64,000 nt of DNA, taken from assembly GCF_000968685.2 (NCBI RefSeq), contig NZ_LAKD02000102.1:124001-188000 (forward strand), in the 5' to 3' direction. How positions within the stretch are numbered: position 1 is the stretch's first letter; the number at the start of each line of letters is the position of its first letter. Both the position numbers and the translations under genes were made by a program. Shown here in pieces: positions 41,199 to 49,984 of this stretch. This DNA comes from Streptomyces antioxidans. GTDB taxonomy: Bacteria > Actinomycetota > Actinomycetes > Streptomycetales > Streptomycetaceae. The notes beneath the pieces are model-generated. The model saw only the letters and a list, made by a program, of their open reading frames with translations. It had not been told where the DNA came from and ran no database searches.

Positions 41199-42032
41199 AT
41201 GCCCCAGCACATCTCCGGGTCTGACAGCACGGCGCCGCCCGCGGCCCGCGGCGCGGTGCACCCTGCCGCGCCCTCATCGCTCGACGAGCTGTGGAGGTCG
41301 TACAAGACCACGGGCGACGGCCGGCTGCGGGAGCAGCTGATCCTTCACTACTCGCCGCTGGTGAAATATGTGGCCGGTCGGGTCAGCGTCGGACTGCCCT
41401 CCAATGTCGAGCAGGCGGACTTCGTCTCGTCCGGGGTCTTCGGACTCATCGACGCCATCGAGAAGTTCGACCCCGAGCGCGCCATCAAGTTCGAGACCTA
41501 CGCGATCACCCGGATCCGCGGCGCGATGATCGACGAGCTGCGGGCCCTGGACTGGATTCCGCGGTCGGTGCGCCAGAAGGCCCGGGCCGTGGAGCGGGCG
41601 TACGCGACGCTGGAGGCCCAGCTGCGCCGCACCCCCTCGGAGGCCGAGGTGGCCCATGAGATGAGCATCAGCCTCGAGGAACTGCACGGCGTCTTCAGCC
41701 AGTTGTCGCTCGCCAATGTGGTCGCCCTGGAGGAGCTGCTGCACGTGGGCGGCGAGGGCGGCGACCGGCTCAGCCTCATGGACACCCTCGAGGACACCGC
41801 GGCGGACAACCCGGTCGAGGTGGCCGAGGACCGGGAGCTGCGACGGCTGCTCGCCCGGGCGATCAACACCCTCCCGGAGCGGGAGAAGACCGTGGTCACG
41901 CTCTACTACTACGAGGGGCTTACGCTCGCCGAGATCGGCCAGGTGCTCGGCGTCACCGAGAGCCGGGTCAGCCAGATCCACACCAAGTCGGTGCTCCAGC
42001 TGCGGGCGAAACTCGCTGACGTCGGGCGCTGA
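41199..42032 (+). CDS. whiG: RNA polymerase sigma factor WhiG
   Basis: 277-residue FliA-class sigma factor that commits aerial hyphae to sporulation (activates whiH, whiI). It matches S. coelicolor WhiG through nearly its whole length: DELWRSYKTTGD, GRVSVGLPSNVEQADFVSSG, region 2 FETYAITRIRGAMIDELRAL, and region 4 GLTLAEIGQVLGVTESRVSQ. The start MPQH at ATG 41199 agrees with that protein. The 129-base promoter region has two TCAC half-sites (TCACGCTACGCTCAC, near 41122-41136) that could bind a developmental repressor such as BldD; this is tentative. Confidence 0.96.
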   Translation: MPQHISGSDSTAPPAARGAVHPAAPSSLDELWRSYKTTGDGRLREQLILHYSPLVKYVAGRVSVGLPSNVEQADFVSSGVFGLIDAIEKFDPERAIKFETYAITRIRGAMIDELRALDWIPRSVRQKARAVERAYATLEAQLRRTPSEAEVAHEMSISLEELHGVFSQLSLANVVALEELLHVGGEGGDRLSLMDTLEDTAADNPVEVAEDRELRRLLARAINTLPEREKTVVTLYYYEGLTLAEIGQVLGVTESRVSQIHTKSVLQLRAKLADVGR

Positions 42033-42083
42033 ATCGTCCCTCCGGCATCGCCCTCCGGGCGCCCTCTTCCGTAGAGTGGTCGG

Positions 42084-42665
42084 GTGCCCAGGATTCGAGC
42101 GGCCTCAGTGGCCGAGCACCGGACGATGCAGCGCGCGGCCCTGCTGGAGGCCGCCCGCACCCTGCTGTCCGAGGGTGGTACGGAGGCGCTGACCTTCCCC
42201 GCCCTCGCCGAGCGCACGGGACTCGCACGATCCTCCGTCTATGAGTACTTCCGCTCCCGCGCCGCCGTGGTCGAGGAGCTGTGCGCCGTGGACTTCCCGG
42301 TCTGGGCCGCCGAGGTCGAGGCCGCCATGGAGCGGGCCGACGGGCCCGAAGCCAAGATCGAGTCGTATGTCCGCCGACAGCTCGCGCTCGTCGGCGACCG
42401 TCGGCACCGCGCGGTGGTGGCGATCTCCGCCGGTGAGCTGGACGCGGGCGCGCGGGAGAAGATCCGGGCCGCCCACGGCGGGCTGATCGCCATGGTGGTC
42501 GAGGCCCTTGCGGCCCTCGGGCATGAGCAGCCCCGGCTCTCGGCCGTGCTGCTCCAGGGCGTCGTGGACGCCGCGGTACGGCGCATCGAGCTCGGCGCGG
42601 CCGAGGATCCCGGGCGGATCACCGAGGCAGCAGTCACCATGGCCTTGCGCGGCGTCCGGGGCTGA
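42084..42665 (+). CDS. TetR/AcrR-family transcriptional regulator
   Basis: 193 residues. The N-terminal helix-turn-helix reads LLEAARTLLSEGGTEALTF then LAERTGLARSSVYEYFRSR. The C-terminal ligand domain is helical (IESYVRRQLALVGDRRHRAVV). GTG 42084 follows a possible -10 TAGAGT. Ligand and targets are unknown; the gene lies 51 bases after whiG. Almost the whole gene is overlapped on the other strand by the read-through frame of the M23-type protein. Confidence 0.92.
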   Translation: MPRIRAASVAEHRTMQRAALLEAARTLLSEGGTEALTFPALAERTGLARSSVYEYFRSRAAVVEELCAVDFPVWAAEVEAAMERADGPEAKIESYVRRQLALVGDRRHRAVVAISAGELDAGAREKIRAAHGGLIAMVVEALAALGHEQPRLSAVLLQGVVDAAVRRIELGAAEDPGRITEAAVTMALRGVRG

Positions 42666-43649
42666 CCGCCCGGCCCTTCCACTGCCCCAGCGGCTGCGCC
42701 CGGGTCGCGACTCGGGCGCTGCGGGGCGCGGCCCGGGCGGCCCGGACCGGCCCGGGCGGCCCAGCCGGATCCGGGCCCAGAGGGATGCCGCCACCAGCGC
42801 CGCGGCCGTCGGCAGCCGGGTGTCCCCGGCGGGGGAGGTGAGCCCGGAGACCGTGGGCGCGTCGCGCACCCCGAACACGGGAAGCAGCCGGGAGGGCCCG
42901 CCCCGCAGCATCGACAGCGGCAACAGTGACAGCGGATCGAGATAGCGGTCCGCGCGGCGCAGCCCCCAGTGCAGACAGCCCGACCGGCAGTGGAAGGGGC
43001 CCGGCGCCACCATGCCGACCACCTGCCCGGCGGTCACCCGCTCCCCCTTGGCCACCGTCGCGCGCACCGGTTCATAGGTGGTGCGCAGCGGAGGGGAGCC
43101 GGTCCCGGACACCTCGATCACCAGCACACCACGGCCCGCGACCGGGCCCACGAAGCTCACCCGCCCCGGGCCCGCCGCCCGGACCCGCTCGCCCGGGCGC
43201 GCAGCGAGGTCGACCCCGCGATGCCCCGCCGCCCAGGGCGTCGGAGGCGGCCGCCAGCCCCTCAGGACGGCAGGCCGCACCGCACCCGGCGCACCGTCGA
43301 CCGGCCACGATCGCTGCCCGTCCGGCCTCGACCGCTGCCCGTTCGGCCTCGACCGCTGCCCGTTCGGCCTCGACCGCTGCCCGTTCGGCCAGGACCGTCC
43401 CCCGCCCGCCCTCGTCCCCGGCTCCGGATCCGGCGCCGCACGCGGAGCAGACGCCACACGCGGAGCAGACAAGGCACGCGGAGTAGACAAGGCACGCGGA
43501 GTAGGTGCCGCACGCGTGTCCGGCGCCGTGGCCCGTGCCGCGGGAAGAGGGAACACCAGCAGAGAGGCCGTCGGCACCGACAGCACAAGCGGCGCCGAGA
43601 GCACGAGAATCACCGGGGCAAGAGCCCACCCCACCACAAGCCTTCGCAT
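42105..43649 (-). CDS. secreted M23-like (LytM) protein whose frame runs antisense through the TetR gene
   Basis: The N-terminus is a signal peptide or anchor (MRRLVVGWALAPVILVLSAP). It is followed by repeats of TPRAL/APRA and of RPNGQRS (a 21-bp DNA repeat near 43310-43400). The peptidoglycan-hydrolase domain has GHRGVDLAARPGERV and then GCLHWGLRRADRYLDPL; canonical M23 has HxH where this has CLH, so catalysis may be lost. After the domain (near 42880) no stop occurs in any leftward frame until inside the TetR gene; this frame stops only at 42105, giving 514 residues. The final ~190 residues are probably non-native. Confidence 0.75.
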   Translation of the reverse strand: MRRLVVGWALAPVILVLSAPLVLSVPTASLLVFPLPAARATAPDTRAAPTPRALSTPRALSAPRVASAPRAAPDPEPGTRAGGGRSWPNGQRSRPNGQRSRPNGQRSRPDGQRSWPVDGAPGAVRPAVLRGWRPPPTPWAAGHRGVDLAARPGERVRAAGPGRVSFVGPVAGRGVLVIEVSGTGSPPLRTTYEPVRATVAKGERVTAGQVVGMVAPGPFHCRSGCLHWGLRRADRYLDPLSLLPLSMLRGGPSRLLPVFGVRDAPTVSGLTSPAGDTRLPTAAALVAASLWARIRLGRPGRSGPPGPRPAAPESRPGRSRWGSGRAGRSAPDAAQGHGDCCLGDPPGILGRAELDAPYRGVHDALEQHGREPGLLMPEGRKGLDHHGDQPAVGGPDLLPRARVQLTGGDRHHRAVPTVADERELSADIRLDLGFGPVGPLHGGLDLGGPDREVHGAQLLDHGGAGAEVLIDGGSCESRALGEGGEGQRLRTTLGQQGAGGLQQGRALHRPVLGH

Positions 43650-43961
43650 GCCCCCACGATGGCCGGGCGGCCCGAAACGGGTGGATCATGGATGGAATCT
43701 GGGGACTACTCACGGGTTGTGGATAACGCCGTCACCCGGCACCGTACCGGTCCCGTACACTTCTTATGGCGATCCGGGTCACCGGATCGACTTCGCACGC
43801 CCCGCCACCGGTGCTCCGATCGCGCATCGGTCAGCTCGGTGGCCGCGCCCCTCGGTCCTCGGACGACCCCCCAAGGGCCCCGTCCGTGGCAGGCGCGCCG
43901 GGACGTCAGGAGCGGTGGCCGCCCGGCCGCCGTGGAACCGAGTACCTCAAGGAGTACGGCC
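43650..43961 (+). promoter_or_regulatory. rpsB promoter and leader region with a consensus DnaA box
   Basis: This 312-base gap holds divergent promoters. TTATCCACA, the exact classical DnaA 9-mer, is on the minus strand at 43718-43726. A possible -10 TACACT is at 43756-43761, which would give a leader of roughly 190 bases before rpsB. Such leaders often carry autoregulatory structures for S2; I cannot define one by eye. A short ribosome-binding site AAGGAG precedes the ATG. Confidence 0.45.
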
Positions 43962-44903
43962 ATGGCCGTCGTCACGATGCGGGAGCTGCTGGAGAGCGGC
44001 GTCCACTTCGGGCACCAGACCCGCCGCTGGAACCCGAAGATGAAGCGCTTCATCTTCACCGAGCGCAACGGCATCTACATCATCGACCTGCTCCAGTCGC
44101 TGTCGTACATCGACCGCGCCTACGAGTTCGTCAAGGAGACCGTCGCCCACGGCGGCTCCATCATGTTCGTCGGCACCAAGAAGCAGGCGCAGGAGGCCAT
44201 CGCCGAGCAGGCGACCCGCGTCGGCATGCCGTACGTCAACCAGCGCTGGCTGGGCGGCATGCTCACCAACTTCTCGACCGTCTACAAGCGCCTGCAGCGC
44301 CTCAAGGAGCTCGAGCAGATCGACTTCGAGGATGTGGCCGCCTCCGGCCTCACCAAGAAGGAGCTCCTGGTCCTCTCCCGTGAGAAGGCCAAGCTGGAGA
44401 AGACCCTCGGCGGTATCCGCGAGATGCAGAAGGTGCCGAGCGCCGTCTGGATCGTGGACACCAAGAAGGAGCACATCGCCGTCGGTGAGGCGCGCAAGCT
44501 CCGGATCCCGGTCGTCGCGATCCTCGACACCAACTGCGACCCGGACGAGGTCGACTACAAGATCCCGGGCAACGACGACGCGATCCGCTCCGTCACGCTG
44601 CTCACCCGGGTGATCGCCGACGCCGTCGCCGAGGGCCTTATCGCCCGTTCCGGCGTCGCCACTGGTGACGAGAAGGCCGACAAGGCCGCAGGTGAGCCGC
44701 TCGCCGAGTGGGAGCGCGACCTTCTCGAGGGCGAGAAGAAGGCTGACGAGGCCGAGGCCAAGCCGGCCGAGGCCGCCGCGGACAAGCCCGCCGAGGAGGC
44801 CGCCAAGCCTGCCGAGGAGGCCGCCAAGCCCGCCGAGGACGCTAAGCCCGCCGAGGACGTCAAGCCTGCCGAGGCCCCCGCCGCGGGCACCGAGCAGGGC
44901 TGA
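43962..44903 (+). CDS. rpsB: 30S ribosomal protein S2
   Basis: 313 residues: S2 starts MAVVTMRELLESGVHFGHQT and contains IYIIDLLQSLSYIDRAYEF and NQRWLGGMLTNF. A C-terminal extension of about 60 residues has repeated KPAEEA/KPAED units (bases ~44750-44880), a low-complexity acidic tail found in streptomycete S2. It is followed by a terminator-like hairpin and tsf, the classic rpsB-tsf pair. Confidence 0.98.
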   Translation: MAVVTMRELLESGVHFGHQTRRWNPKMKRFIFTERNGIYIIDLLQSLSYIDRAYEFVKETVAHGGSIMFVGTKKQAQEAIAEQATRVGMPYVNQRWLGGMLTNFSTVYKRLQRLKELEQIDFEDVAASGLTKKELLVLSREKAKLEKTLGGIREMQKVPSAVWIVDTKKEHIAVGEARKLRIPVVAILDTNCDPDEVDYKIPGNDDAIRSVTLLTRVIADAVAEGLIARSGVATGDEKADKAAGEPLAEWERDLLEGEKKADEAEAKPAEAAADKPAEEAAKPAEEAAKPAEDAKPAEDVKPAEAPAAGTEQG

Positions 44904-44933
44904 CCACTCAGACGTCACTCAGACGGTGTAATG

Positions 44934-44974
44934 ACGGCGGGGGACGGTGCCAGTGGTGGCGCCGCCCCCGCCGT
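44934..44974 (+). terminator. attenuator hairpin between rpsB and tsf
   Basis: A perfect 10-bp stem (44934-44943 and 44965-44974) with a 21-base loop, 30 bases after the rpsB stop. It probably terminates part of the transcription to reduce tsf relative to rpsB. Confidence 0.7.
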
Positions 44975-45017
44975 TCACCCGTAGAGCTTTCGACTTTCGA
45001 GAAGAGATTCACAGATC

Positions 45018-45854
45018 ATGGCGAACTTCACCGCCGCCGACGTCAAGAAGCTCCGCGAGCTGACCGGCGCCGGCATGATGGACTGCAAGAAGGCGCTGGA
45101 CGAGGCCGAGGGGAACGTCGACAAGGCCGTCGAGATCCTGCGCGTCAAGGGCCAGAAGGGCGTGGCCAAGCGCGAGAGCCGCCACGCCGAGAACGGCGCT
45201 GTCGTCTCCCTCATCGCGGACGACAAGGCCTCCGGCGTGCTGCTCGAGCTGAAGTGCGAGACCGACTTCGTTGCCAAGGGCGACAAGTTCGTGGCCGTCG
45301 CCGACGCCATCGCCGCCCACGTCGCCAAGACCTCCCCGGCCGACCTGGAGACCCTGCTGGCCTCCGAGATCGAGGCGGGCAAGACCGTTCAGGCGTTCGT
45401 CGACGAGGCCAACGCGACCCTCGGCGAGAAGATCGTCCTGGACCGCTTCGCGCAGTTCTCCGGCGCCTTCGTCGCGACGTACATGCACCGCACCAGCCCG
45501 GACCTGCCGCCGCAGGTCGGCGTCCTGGTCGAGCTGGACAAGGAAGACGCCGCGGTGGCCAAGGACGTCGCGCAGCACATCGCCGCCTTCGGCCCGAAGT
45601 TCCTCACCCGCGACGACGTCCCGGCCGAGACGGTCGAGAACGAGCGCCGGCTCGCCGAGGCCACCGCCCGCGAGGAGGGCAAGCCCGAGGGTGCCCTGCC
45701 GAAGATCATCGAGGGGCGCGTCACCGGCTTCTTCAAGGAGAACGTCCTGGTGGACCAGCCGTTCGCCAAGGACAACAAGAAGTCCGTCCAGAAGGTCCTG
45801 GACGAGGCCGGTGTCTCGCTCAAGCGCTTCGCCCGTTTCCGCGTCGGAGTCTGA
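45018..45854 (+). CDS. tsf: translation elongation factor Ts
   Basis: 278-residue nucleotide-exchange factor for EF-Tu. It has MANFTAADVKKLRELTGAGM then MDCKKALDEAEGN (the UBA-like N-terminal domain) and ELKCETDFVAKGDKF (the TDF motif that inserts into EF-Tu). The dimerisation region and C-terminal module follow. Lower codon diversity than its neighbours is consistent with high expression. Confidence 0.98.
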   Translation: MANFTAADVKKLRELTGAGMMDCKKALDEAEGNVDKAVEILRVKGQKGVAKRESRHAENGAVVSLIADDKASGVLLELKCETDFVAKGDKFVAVADAIAAHVAKTSPADLETLLASEIEAGKTVQAFVDEANATLGEKIVLDRFAQFSGAFVATYMHRTSPDLPPQVGVLVELDKEDAAVAKDVAQHIAAFGPKFLTRDDVPAETVENERRLAEATAREEGKPEGALPKIIEGRVTGFFKENVLVDQPFAKDNKKSVQKVLDEAGVSLKRFARFRVGV

Positions 45855-46009
45855 GCCGAGCAGCGAATGACCGGCGACCCCGATAGGGTCGTAGGCAGCC
45901 AACCGTCGACCGGTCGGCCGCAGATATGACGAGGAGGCCATTGCCGCAGAGGTCGTAACAGGACCCGTCCGGCAGTGGCCTTCTTCGTATGTGCACGAGG
46001 AGATCTCCA

Positions 46010-46792
46010 ATGAATCACGGCGCGGACGCCAAACAGGCCGCCGACGACAAGAAGGCGCACGGCGCGGCCCCACACGGCCGCTTCCTGCTGAAGCTGTCCG
46101 GCGAGGCGTTCGCCGGAGGCGGGGGACTCGGTGTCGACCCCGATGTCGTGCACGCGATCGCCCGCGAGGTCGCCGCCGTGGTCAGGGACGGTGCCGAAAT
46201 CGCCATCGTCATCGGCGGCGGTAACTTCTTCCGCGGTGCGGAGCTGCAGCAGCGCGGCATGGACCGGGCCCGCTCGGACTACATGGGCATGCTCGGAACC
46301 GTCATGAACTGTCTCGCCCTCCAGGACTTCCTGGAAAAGGAGGGCATCGACTCCCGCGTCCAGACCGCCATCACCATGGGCCAGGTCGCGGAGCCGTATA
46401 TTCCGCTGCGTGCGGTGCGTCATCTGGAGAAGGGCCGTGTGGTCATCTTCGGCGCGGGTATGGGTATGCCGTACTTCTCCACGGACACCACCGCGGCCCA
46501 GCGAGCGCTGGAGATCGACGCGCAGGCCCTGCTCATGGGCAAGAACGGTGTGGACGGGGTCTATGACTCCGACCCCGCCCGCAACCCCGACGCGGTGAAG
46601 TTCGACGCCCTGGAGTACGGCGAGGTGATCACCCGGGACCTCAAGGTCGCGGATGCCACCGCGATCACCCTCTGCCGGGACAACAAGCTCCCCATCCTTG
46701 TCTTCGAGCTCCTGGCCGAAGGAAATATCGCGCGTGCGGTGAAGGGTGAGAAGATCGGCACGCTGGTGAGCGACCAGGGCTCCCGGGCCTGA
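46010..46792 (+). CDS. pyrH: uridylate kinase (UMP kinase)
   Basis: 260-residue amino-acid-kinase-fold enzyme that phosphorylates UMP to UDP. It has FLLKLSGEAFAGGGGLGVD, IVIGGGNFFRGAEL and GAGMGMPYFSTDTTAAQRA. ATG 46010 has GAGGAGA upstream, whereas the upstream in-frame ATG 45989 lacks a site. The first ~25 residues are a streptomycete-type extension. It precedes frr in the conserved rpsB-tsf-pyrH-frr order. Confidence 0.97.
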   Translation: MNHGADAKQAADDKKAHGAAPHGRFLLKLSGEAFAGGGGLGVDPDVVHAIAREVAAVVRDGAEIAIVIGGGNFFRGAELQQRGMDRARSDYMGMLGTVMNCLALQDFLEKEGIDSRVQTAITMGQVAEPYIPLRAVRHLEKGRVVIFGAGMGMPYFSTDTTAAQRALEIDAQALLMGKNGVDGVYDSDPARNPDAVKFDALEYGEVITRDLKVADATAITLCRDNKLPILVFELLAEGNIARAVKGEKIGTLVSDQGSRA

Positions 46793-46896
46793 CGGCTCGA
46801 ACGGGGGATGGACAACGGCCTGCCGGTCGGACACCGTGCAGGGGAAGACGCACGCAGGGGCGAGGCTCTGCTTACTGATAACACCAGGAGCAAGTG

Positions 46897-47454
46897 GTGA
46901 TCGAAGAGATCCTCCTCGAGGCCGAGGAGAAGATGGAGAAAGCCGTTGTGGTCGCCAAGGAGGACTTCGCCGCGATCCGCACCGGGCGTGCGCACCCGGC
47001 GATGTTCAACAAGATCGTGGCGGACTACTACGGTGCGCTGACGCCGATCAATCAGCTGGCGTCGTTCTCGGTGCCGGAGCCGCGGATGGCAGTGGTCACG
47101 CCGTTCGACAAGACCGCGCTCCGCAACATCGAGCAGGCGATCCGGGACTCCGACCTGGGCGTCAACCCGAGCAATGACGGCAACATCATCCGTGTGGTGT
47201 TCCCCGAGCTCACCGAGCAGCGCCGTAAGGAGTTCATCAAGGTCGCCAAGGGCAAGGGCGAGGACGCGAAGATCTCGATCCGCAGCGTCCGCCGCAAGGC
47301 CAAGGAGTCCATCGACAAGCTGATCAAGGACGGCGAGGTCGGCGAGGACGAGGGGCGCCGCGCCGAGAAGGAGCTCGACGACACCACGGCGAAGTATGTC
47401 GCGCAGGTGGATGAGCTGCTCAAGCACAAGGAAGCCGAGCTGCTCGAGGTCTGA
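46897..47454 (+). CDS. frr: ribosome recycling factor
   Basis: 185 residues, exactly the family length, when started at GTG 46897 (MIEEILLEAEEKMEKAVVVA); AGGAG at 46886-46890 is better spaced for it than for the adjacent GTG 46894. It contains IRTGRAHPAMFNKI and the long three-helix bundle ending ELLKHKEAELLEV. It releases ribosomes after termination with EF-G. One base overlaps cdsA. Confidence 0.97.
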   Translation: MIEEILLEAEEKMEKAVVVAKEDFAAIRTGRAHPAMFNKIVADYYGALTPINQLASFSVPEPRMAVVTPFDKTALRNIEQAIRDSDLGVNPSNDGNIIRVVFPELTEQRRKEFIKVAKGKGEDAKISIRSVRRKAKESIDKLIKDGEVGEDEGRRAEKELDDTTAKYVAQVDELLKHKEAELLEV

Positions 47455-48632
47455 TGAACGACTCTTCCTGGGGGGCCCCACCAAGCACCGGACTCCGGGG
47501 ACCGGGCGGTCAGGGCACCTCCCCCGGCTATGGCTGGGAGGTGCCCACTTCTTCGGCGGGTCCCGCGCACGAGGTGGGTGAGGCGGCGCAGACTCGCCCC
47601 ATGCCCACCGTGCCCCAAGCAGGCGGCGACTTCGGCGAGGCCGCCGACCGTGACCGGGGGGCCGCTCGGCTGAGCGGCCCCCTCTTCCGCGACGAGCGGG
47701 AGCCGCAGCCCGGACCCCGGCAGCCCGCAGGGCGCCGTCCGACGCCCTCCGACCCCGCGCCCGACCCGGCCTCCGCCGACGACGGCGCGTCCGGCGCCGG
47801 TGCCGGGCAGGGGAAGAAGAGCGCGGGCCGGAATCTGCGCGCCGCGATAGGGGTGGGCATCGGCCTCGGTGTGATCATCTTGGCCTCGCTCTTCATCTAC
47901 AAGCCGGTGTTCGTCGGCGTGGTGGCGGTCGCGGTGGTGGTCGGGCTCTGGGAGCTGACCTCGCGGCTGACCGAGCGCAAGGACATCCGGGTCCCCCTGG
48001 TACCGCTCGCCGTCGGCGGGGTCGCCATGGTCGTCGCCGGCTATGTGCGCGGCGCCCAGGGCGCGGTGGTCGCCGTCGCCCTTACGGCGCTCGCGGTGCT
48101 GGTGTGGCGGATGACCGAGCCGCCCGACAACTACCTCAGGGATGTCACCGCGGGCGTCTTCGCCGCCTTCTACGTGCCATTCCTGGCCACTTTCGTGGCG
48201 CTGATGCTCGACACCGACGACGGCCCGTGGCGGGTCCTGACCTTCCTGCTGCTGACCGTGGTCAGCGACACCGGGGCGTACGCGGTGGGCTGGCGCTTCG
48301 GCAAGCATCCGCTGGCCCCGCGCATCAGCCCCGGAAAGACCCGCGAGGGGCTGCTGGGCGCGGTGACCTTCGCGATGGCCGCGGGCGCCCTGTGCATGCA
48401 GTTCCTCATCGACGACGGCATCTGGTGGCAGGGCCTGCTGATCGGCCTCGCCGCCGCGGTCAGCGCGACCCTCGGCGACCTCGGTGAGTCCATGATCAAG
48501 CGCGACCTCGGCATCAAGGACATGGGCAAGCTGCTGCCCGGCCACGGCGGCATCATGGACCGGCTCGACTCGCTGCTGCCCACCGCGCCGGTGGTGTGGC
48601 TGCTGCTGGTGATCTTCGTGGGCGGTGGCTGA
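47454..48632 (+). CDS. cdsA: phosphatidate cytidylyltransferase (CDP-diacylglycerol synthase)
   Basis: 392 residues. A ~130-residue Gly/Pro/Ser-rich cytosolic N-terminus precedes about eight membrane helices. The CDS signature GESMIKRDLGIKDMGKLLPG is followed by HGGIMDRLDS, which holds catalytic acidic residues. It makes CDP-diacylglycerol for all phospholipid classes. It is coupled to frr by a one-base overlap and ends in a GC-rich hairpin. Confidence 0.96.
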   Translation: MNDSSWGAPPSTGLRGPGGQGTSPGYGWEVPTSSAGPAHEVGEAAQTRPMPTVPQAGGDFGEAADRDRGAARLSGPLFRDEREPQPGPRQPAGRRPTPSDPAPDPASADDGASGAGAGQGKKSAGRNLRAAIGVGIGLGVIILASLFIYKPVFVGVVAVAVVVGLWELTSRLTERKDIRVPLVPLAVGGVAMVVAGYVRGAQGAVVAVALTALAVLVWRMTEPPDNYLRDVTAGVFAAFYVPFLATFVALMLDTDDGPWRVLTFLLLTVVSDTGAYAVGWRFGKHPLAPRISPGKTREGLLGAVTFAMAAGALCMQFLIDDGIWWQGLLIGLAAAVSATLGDLGESMIKRDLGIKDMGKLLPGHGGIMDRLDSLLPTAPVVWLLLVIFVGGG

Positions 48633-48646
48633 CCGCGCCCGCCCAC

Positions 48647-48676
48647 GGGCCCCGTGCCACTCCCGGCGCGGGGCCC
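48647..48676 (+). terminator. hairpin between cdsA and rlmN
   Basis: An 8-bp stem (48647-48654 and 48669-48676) with a 14-base loop, 15 bases after the cdsA stop, followed by TTCGTACGTCTG. This is moderate evidence for termination. Confidence 0.55.
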
Positions 48677-48704
48677 TTCGTACGTCTGCGACACTGGGTG
48701 AACC

Positions 48705-49811
48705 ATGCCTAAGCCCGGAGAACTCACCTTCGTCGCGCCGCGTGGGGCCAAGAAGCCCCCGCGGCATCTTGCCGACCTCACGCCCGCCGAGCGCCGGGAG
48801 GCCGTCGCCGCCCTCGGGGAGAAGCCCTTCCGGGCAGGTCAGGTGTCGCGTCACTACTTCGCGCGCTATGCCGAAGACCCCGCTCAGTGGAGCGATATCC
48901 CCGCCGCCGCACGCGAGAAGCTGGCCGCCGGGCTGCTGCCGGACCTGATGAGCGTGGTGCGCCACATCAGCTGTGACGACGACACCACGCGCAAGACGTT
49001 GTGGCGGCTGTTCGACGGCACGCTCGTGGAGTCCGTTCTGATGCGCTATCCGGACCGGGTGACCATGTGCATCAGCTCTCAGGCGGGCTGCGGGATGAAC
49101 TGCCCGTTCTGCGCCACCGGGCAGGCGGGGCTGGACCGCAATCTGTCCACTGCCGAGATCGTCCACCAGATCGTCGACGGGATGCGGGCCCTCCGGGACG
49201 GGGAGATCCCCGGCGGTCCGGCCCGGCTGTCCAACATCGTCTTCATGGGCATGGGCGAGCCGCTGGCCAACTACAACCGCGTCGTCGGCGCCATCCGCCG
49301 GCTCACCGACCCCGAGCCCGACGGCCTCGGCCTCTCGCAGCGCGGTATCACCGTCTCGACCGTCGGCCTCGTCCCGGCGATGCTGCGGTTCGCCGACGAG
49401 GGCTTCAAGTGCCGCCTCGCGGTGTCCCTGCACGCGCCCGACGACGAGTTGCGCGACACCCTCGTGCCGGTTAACACCCGCTGGAAGGTGCGCGAGGTCC
49501 TGGACGCCGCGTGGGAGTACGCGGAGAAGTCCGGCCGCCGGATCTCCATCGAGTACGCGCTGATCAAGGACATCAACGACCAGGCGTGGCGCGCCGATCT
49601 GCTCGGCCGGCTGCTCAAGGGCCACCGGGTGCATGTGAACCTCATCCCGCTCAACCCGACGCCCGGCTCCAAGTGGACGGCGTCGCGGCCCGAGGACGAG
49701 AAGGCGTTCGTGGCGGCCCTGGAGGCCCATGGGGTGCCGGTGACCGTCCGGGACACCCGGGGCCAGGAGATCGACGGTGCCTGCGGGCAGCTGGCGGCTT
49801 CGGAGCGCTGA
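48705..49811 (+). CDS. rlmN: 23S rRNA/tRNA C2-adenosine methyltransferase RlmN
   Basis: 368-residue radical-SAM enzyme methylating C2 of A2503 in 23S rRNA and A37 of some tRNAs. The 4Fe-4S motif CxxxCxxC is C129, C133 and C136 (AGCGMNCPFCATGQ). The methyl-carrying C-terminal cysteine is C360 in EIDGACGQL. VFMGMGEPLANY is the conserved SAM-binding GEP motif. Alone after the cdsA operon, with its own promoter probable. Confidence 0.96.
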   Translation: MPKPGELTFVAPRGAKKPPRHLADLTPAERREAVAALGEKPFRAGQVSRHYFARYAEDPAQWSDIPAAAREKLAAGLLPDLMSVVRHISCDDDTTRKTLWRLFDGTLVESVLMRYPDRVTMCISSQAGCGMNCPFCATGQAGLDRNLSTAEIVHQIVDGMRALRDGEIPGGPARLSNIVFMGMGEPLANYNRVVGAIRRLTDPEPDGLGLSQRGITVSTVGLVPAMLRFADEGFKCRLAVSLHAPDDELRDTLVPVNTRWKVREVLDAAWEYAEKSGRRISIEYALIKDINDQAWRADLLGRLLKGHRVHVNLIPLNPTPGSKWTASRPEDEKAFVAALEAHGVPVTVRDTRGQEIDGACGQLAASER

Positions 49812-49888
49812 GCACCGGCTGATACGGTGCCAGGGCACCGTCGCATCACGCGATCGTCAGAGAAGTGAACAACCGTACAAGTGAACAT

Positions 49889-49978
49889 TCCGACAGGGGA
49901 GCGCTCAGAGCGCTGAGAGTGCGGCAGGGCCGCAGACCCTCGGACCTGATCCGGGTCATACCGGCGTAGGGAGTCAGC
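49889..49978 (+). ncRNA. TPP riboswitch (THI element)
   Basis: The THI-box core is plain: GGGGAGCGC near 49897, CTGAGAG (49913-49919), GCCGCAGACCCT, ACCTGATCCGGGTCATACCG and GCGTAGGGA before the ATG of thiB. It binds thiamine pyrophosphate and, in actinobacteria, usually blocks translation; here the downstream element is only about 10 bases before the start, consistent with translational control. Confidence 0.95.
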
Positions 49979-49984
49979 ATCATC

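Noticed and set aside
43310..43510. Possible CRISPR-like short repeats
   Set aside because: The 18- and 21-bp units encode in-frame peptide repeats of the M23-type protein and have no spacers; it is a coding minisatellite.
42969..43961. Upstream extension of the rpsB frame
   Set aside because: S2 begins at ATG 43962 with a good ribosome-binding site; the preceding open stretch is antisense to the M23-type gene.
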